DNA of 64,000 nt, from contig CAKUTH010000002.1 of the NCBI GenBank assembly GCA_934691935.1, positions 1 to 64,000 on the forward strand, given 5' to 3'. Shown piece after piece: positions 62,169 to 64,000 of this stretch. The translations under genes and the position numbers were made by a program. This stretch comes from an uncultured Candidatus Melainabacteria bacterium. GTDB lineage: Bacteria; Cyanobacteriota; Vampirovibrionia; Gastranaerophilales; Gastranaerophilaceae. Below the pieces are notes generated by a model, which was given only the letters and a program-made list of their open reading frames with translations, had not been told where the DNA came from and ran no database searches. Within the stretch, counting starts at the first letter, position 1. The number at the start of each line of letters is the position of its first letter.

Positions 62169-62402
62169 ATGGCAGACGCAAAAATTTTAGCAACAATCGA
62201 AAGAAGTGACACTGAACAATTACAAATTTCTATCAGTGAATATAAAGGTAGAAGTTATTTGAATATGAGAATATTCTATACAACAGACGATGGCGCAACT
62301 TGGCTTCCAACCAAAAAAGGTGTTACTTTTGCTCCTGAACAAATTGATTTGCTTGAAGAAGCTATTCAAGAAGCAAAAAAAGAGTTTATGGAAGAAGAAT
62401 AG
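62169..62402 (+). CDS. PC4/YdbC-like single-strand nucleic-acid-binding protein
   Basis: 77 residues. The pattern LQISISEYKGRSYLNMRIFY, then DDGATWLPTKKGVTFAPEQI and a C-terminal helix, matches the transcriptional coactivator p15/PC4 family, small dimers that bind single-stranded DNA. AAGGAGAGAAAA precedes ATG. Both sides are flanked by GTAAGTTAGG-type hairpins. Confidence 0.82.
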   Translation: MADAKILATIERSDTEQLQISISEYKGRSYLNMRIFYTTDDGATWLPTKKGVTFAPEQIDLLEEAIQEAKKEFMEEE

Positions 62403-62483
62403 TTACGTAAGTAAGTTAGGAAGTAAGTAAGTTAGGAAGAGAATAATTCTTACTAACCTACTTACCTACTTACTCACTTACTT
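62403..62483. repeat. Intergenic hairpin of GTAAGTTAGG-type units
   Basis: TACGTAAGTAAGTTAGGAAG... against TTCTTACTAACCTACTTACC.... Second of the pair around the PC4-like gene. Confidence 0.75.
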
Positions 62484-62499
62484 TCTCCCCAAAAGACCT

Positions 62500-64000
62500 A
62501 TGCAAACCAAACTTTTCGAAAAACCACAACAACAAAAATACGCCTCTGCACTTGTTAATATCAAAGGGCTTGGGGTAAAAACGTTCAGCTACCTGATTCC
62601 TGATGAAATGAAAGACAAAATCCAAATCGGTCAGGCAATTCTTGTGCCTTTTGGCAGACAAGGACTCATAAACGCATTTTGTGTAGGGTTTTCAGACTAT
62701 TTAGCTGGAGATTTCAAGGTTAAAAAAATAAGCAAAATTCTTGATGAGACTCCACTTTTTTCAATAGATTATTTAAAACTGCTTGAATGGGTTGCAAACT
62801 ACTATTGCTGTGATTTGGTAACCGTGCTGAACGCTGCAATTCCGATGAAATTAATTGAAAAAGCATCCAAAACAGAAACACTCATTGAATTTAAAAAATA
62901 CGACGGAGCAACAAAACGCCAAATTGAAATTTTAAAACTTCTTGAAAAATCTGGTAAAATGCCATTGATTTTATTTGAAAAATACGCAAAAACCACACGC
63001 CCAACAATAAAAAAACTCGAAGCCCTCGGTTGCGTACATCTTTATCAAGAAGAATTGTACAGAAATCCGCTTGACATATTGCAAATAACCCAAAGAGAAA
63101 CATTATACGAACTTTCAGGCGATCAACAAAAAGTTTATGAGGGCATAAAAGCCAAAATAAAAGATAATCATCCTGAAATCCTTCTCCACGGCGTCACAGC
63201 GTCTGGCAAAACCGAAGTGTATTTCAAACTTATTGATGACACCATCAAAGCTGGCAAAAATGTTTTGTTTTTAGCCCCAGAAATCGCACTGGCTTCCCAA
63301 CTAACCAAGCGTTTAGCAAAAAAATTCGGAACTGAAGATGTCGCTATTTGGCACAGCAGTATTTCTGACGGAGAGCGTTATGACGTATGGCAAAAATTAT
63401 ACAAAAATGAAATAAAAATTTTGGCAGGTGCACGTTCTGCAGTGTTTGCGCCACTGCAAAATATCGGCTTAATAATAATTGACGAAGAACACGAAAGCGC
63501 ATATAAACAGACTACGCCTGCACCGCGCTACGATGCAAAAGTCGTGGCAAGAAAACTAGCAGAATTTCACAGTTGTCCATTACTTTTGGGATCTGCAACT
63601 CCTGACATCTCAACATATTACAGAGCCATAAATTCAGGAAATCTTTTTGAGCTAAAAAAACGCTACAATGACGCAAAAGTTCCACCTGTATCAGTAATTA
63701 ATATGCAAGAATACGGCCGAGCTTCATACAAAAGCGTGATTTCCAAACCTATGCAGGTAGAAATTCAAGAAACTCTTGATAAGGGCAAACAGGTAATTCT
63801 ACTAATAAATCGCCGTGGTTTTTCAACGTACACACAATGCCAAGCCTGCGGTCACGTAATAGAGTGTCCAAATTGTGCAATCCCAATGATTTGGCACGCA
63901 AAAGACCAAACATTAAAATGCCACTATTGCAACCATACAGAACCTTTCCCTGACATTTGCCCAAAATGTGGTTCTGATGCTTTCAAAAACAGCGGAACAG
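62500..64000 (+). CDS. priA: Primosomal protein N' (PriA helicase), partial at right edge
   Basis: 500 residues visible from MQTKLFEKPQQQKYASALV; the end is outside the window. 3'-DNA-binding domain, then helicase lobe 1 with LLHGVTASGKTEVYF (Walker A) and IIIDEEHESAYKQ (DEEH box), LLGSATPDI, and a zinc-binding insert (CQACGHVIECPNC, CHYCNHTEPFPDICPKCG). It restarts stalled replication forks. No clear ribosome site before ATG; the preceding hairpin ends about 17 bases upstream. Confidence 0.95.
   Translation, partial: MQTKLFEKPQQQKYASALVNIKGLGVKTFSYLIPDEMKDKIQIGQAILVPFGRQGLINAFCVGFSDYLAGDFKVKKISKILDETPLFSIDYLKLLEWVANYYCCDLVTVLNAAIPMKLIEKASKTETLIEFKKYDGATKRQIEILKLLEKSGKMPLILFEKYAKTTRPTIKKLEALGCVHLYQEELYRNPLDILQITQRETLYELSGDQQKVYEGIKAKIKDNHPEILLHGVTASGKTEVYFKLIDDTIKAGKNVLFLAPEIALASQLTKRLAKKFGTEDVAIWHSSISDGERYDVWQKLYKNEIKILAGARSAVFAPLQNIGLIIIDEEHESAYKQTTPAPRYDAKVVARKLAEFHSCPLLLGSATPDISTYYRAINSGNLFELKKRYNDAKVPPVSVINMQEYGRASYKSVISKPMQVEIQETLDKGKQVILLINRRGFSTYTQCQACGHVIECPNCAIPMIWHAKDQTLKCHYCNHTEPFPDICPKCGSDAFKNSGT

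Overview
The window looks like the chromosome of a low-GC, Gram-negative, non-photosynthetic relative of cyanobacteria, probably a gut Melainabacterium (Gastranaerophilales). This is inferred from four things: a close match to the cyanobacterial clock-input protein LdpA; a lipid A set (lpxD, lpxC, fabZ, lpxA) that implies an outer membrane; several pilin-like proteins with the FTLAEVLITLGIIGVVAA signature; and many TPR proteins. No photosynthesis gene and no complete phage or plasmid is visible. Gene density is high, on both strands.

Layout. 1-3.4 kb: a pilin-like gene cut by the left edge, a putative ADP-ribosyltransferase and a lytic transglycosylase. 3.5-10 kb: surface sugar genes (manC; rmlC-rmlB-glycosyltransferase-rmlD) and a zincin-like gene. 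10-15 kb: small unknowns, mnmE and a TPR protein. 15-18.4 kb: gyrA and an MNT/HEPN toxin-antitoxin-like pair. 18.4-25.2 kb: two large TPR proteins, engB, a Xer recombinase. 25.3-27.3 kb: an unusual pilin/YadA-head/S74-chaperone protein. 27.3-33.5 kb: clpB, an HMGL-like aldolase, a GGDEF/HD-GYP protein, a zinc-ribbon protein. 33.8-34.5 kb: tRNA-Met(CAT) and a truncated, duplicated copy. 34.6-43 kb: eno, EF-hand, HIT, a beta-lactamase-fold protein with ldpA, a GT-C membrane protein, metG. 43-54.9 kb: pABA synthesis, small exported proteins, glycosyltransferase, YkgJ, an XRE regulator plus pilin cassette, holA-holB, a very small type I toxin-antitoxin locus, an M29 aminopeptidase and a further pilin. 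55-64 kb: lipid A genes, rfaE2, asd-dapB, a PC4-like gene and the start of priA.

The most notable signals are in the pilin-like genes and between genes. Three pilin-like genes share a 5' leader in which GGAG-ATG is followed by a run of 10-12 G. One is in frame through the run and two are out of frame, as expected for phase variation. The presequences between the G run and the prepilin cleavage site are built from palindromic repeats that also occur between genes, and one gene carries two FTLAE sites in tandem. A hidden 24-codon hydrophobic toxin with an antisense promoter lies at 52.5 kb. A regulator-plus-pilin cassette is bracketed by a 47-bp direct repeat that copies the end of the neighbouring gene. 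Several genes have a TATAAT-like box exactly 6 bases before ATG, suggesting leaderless mRNAs.
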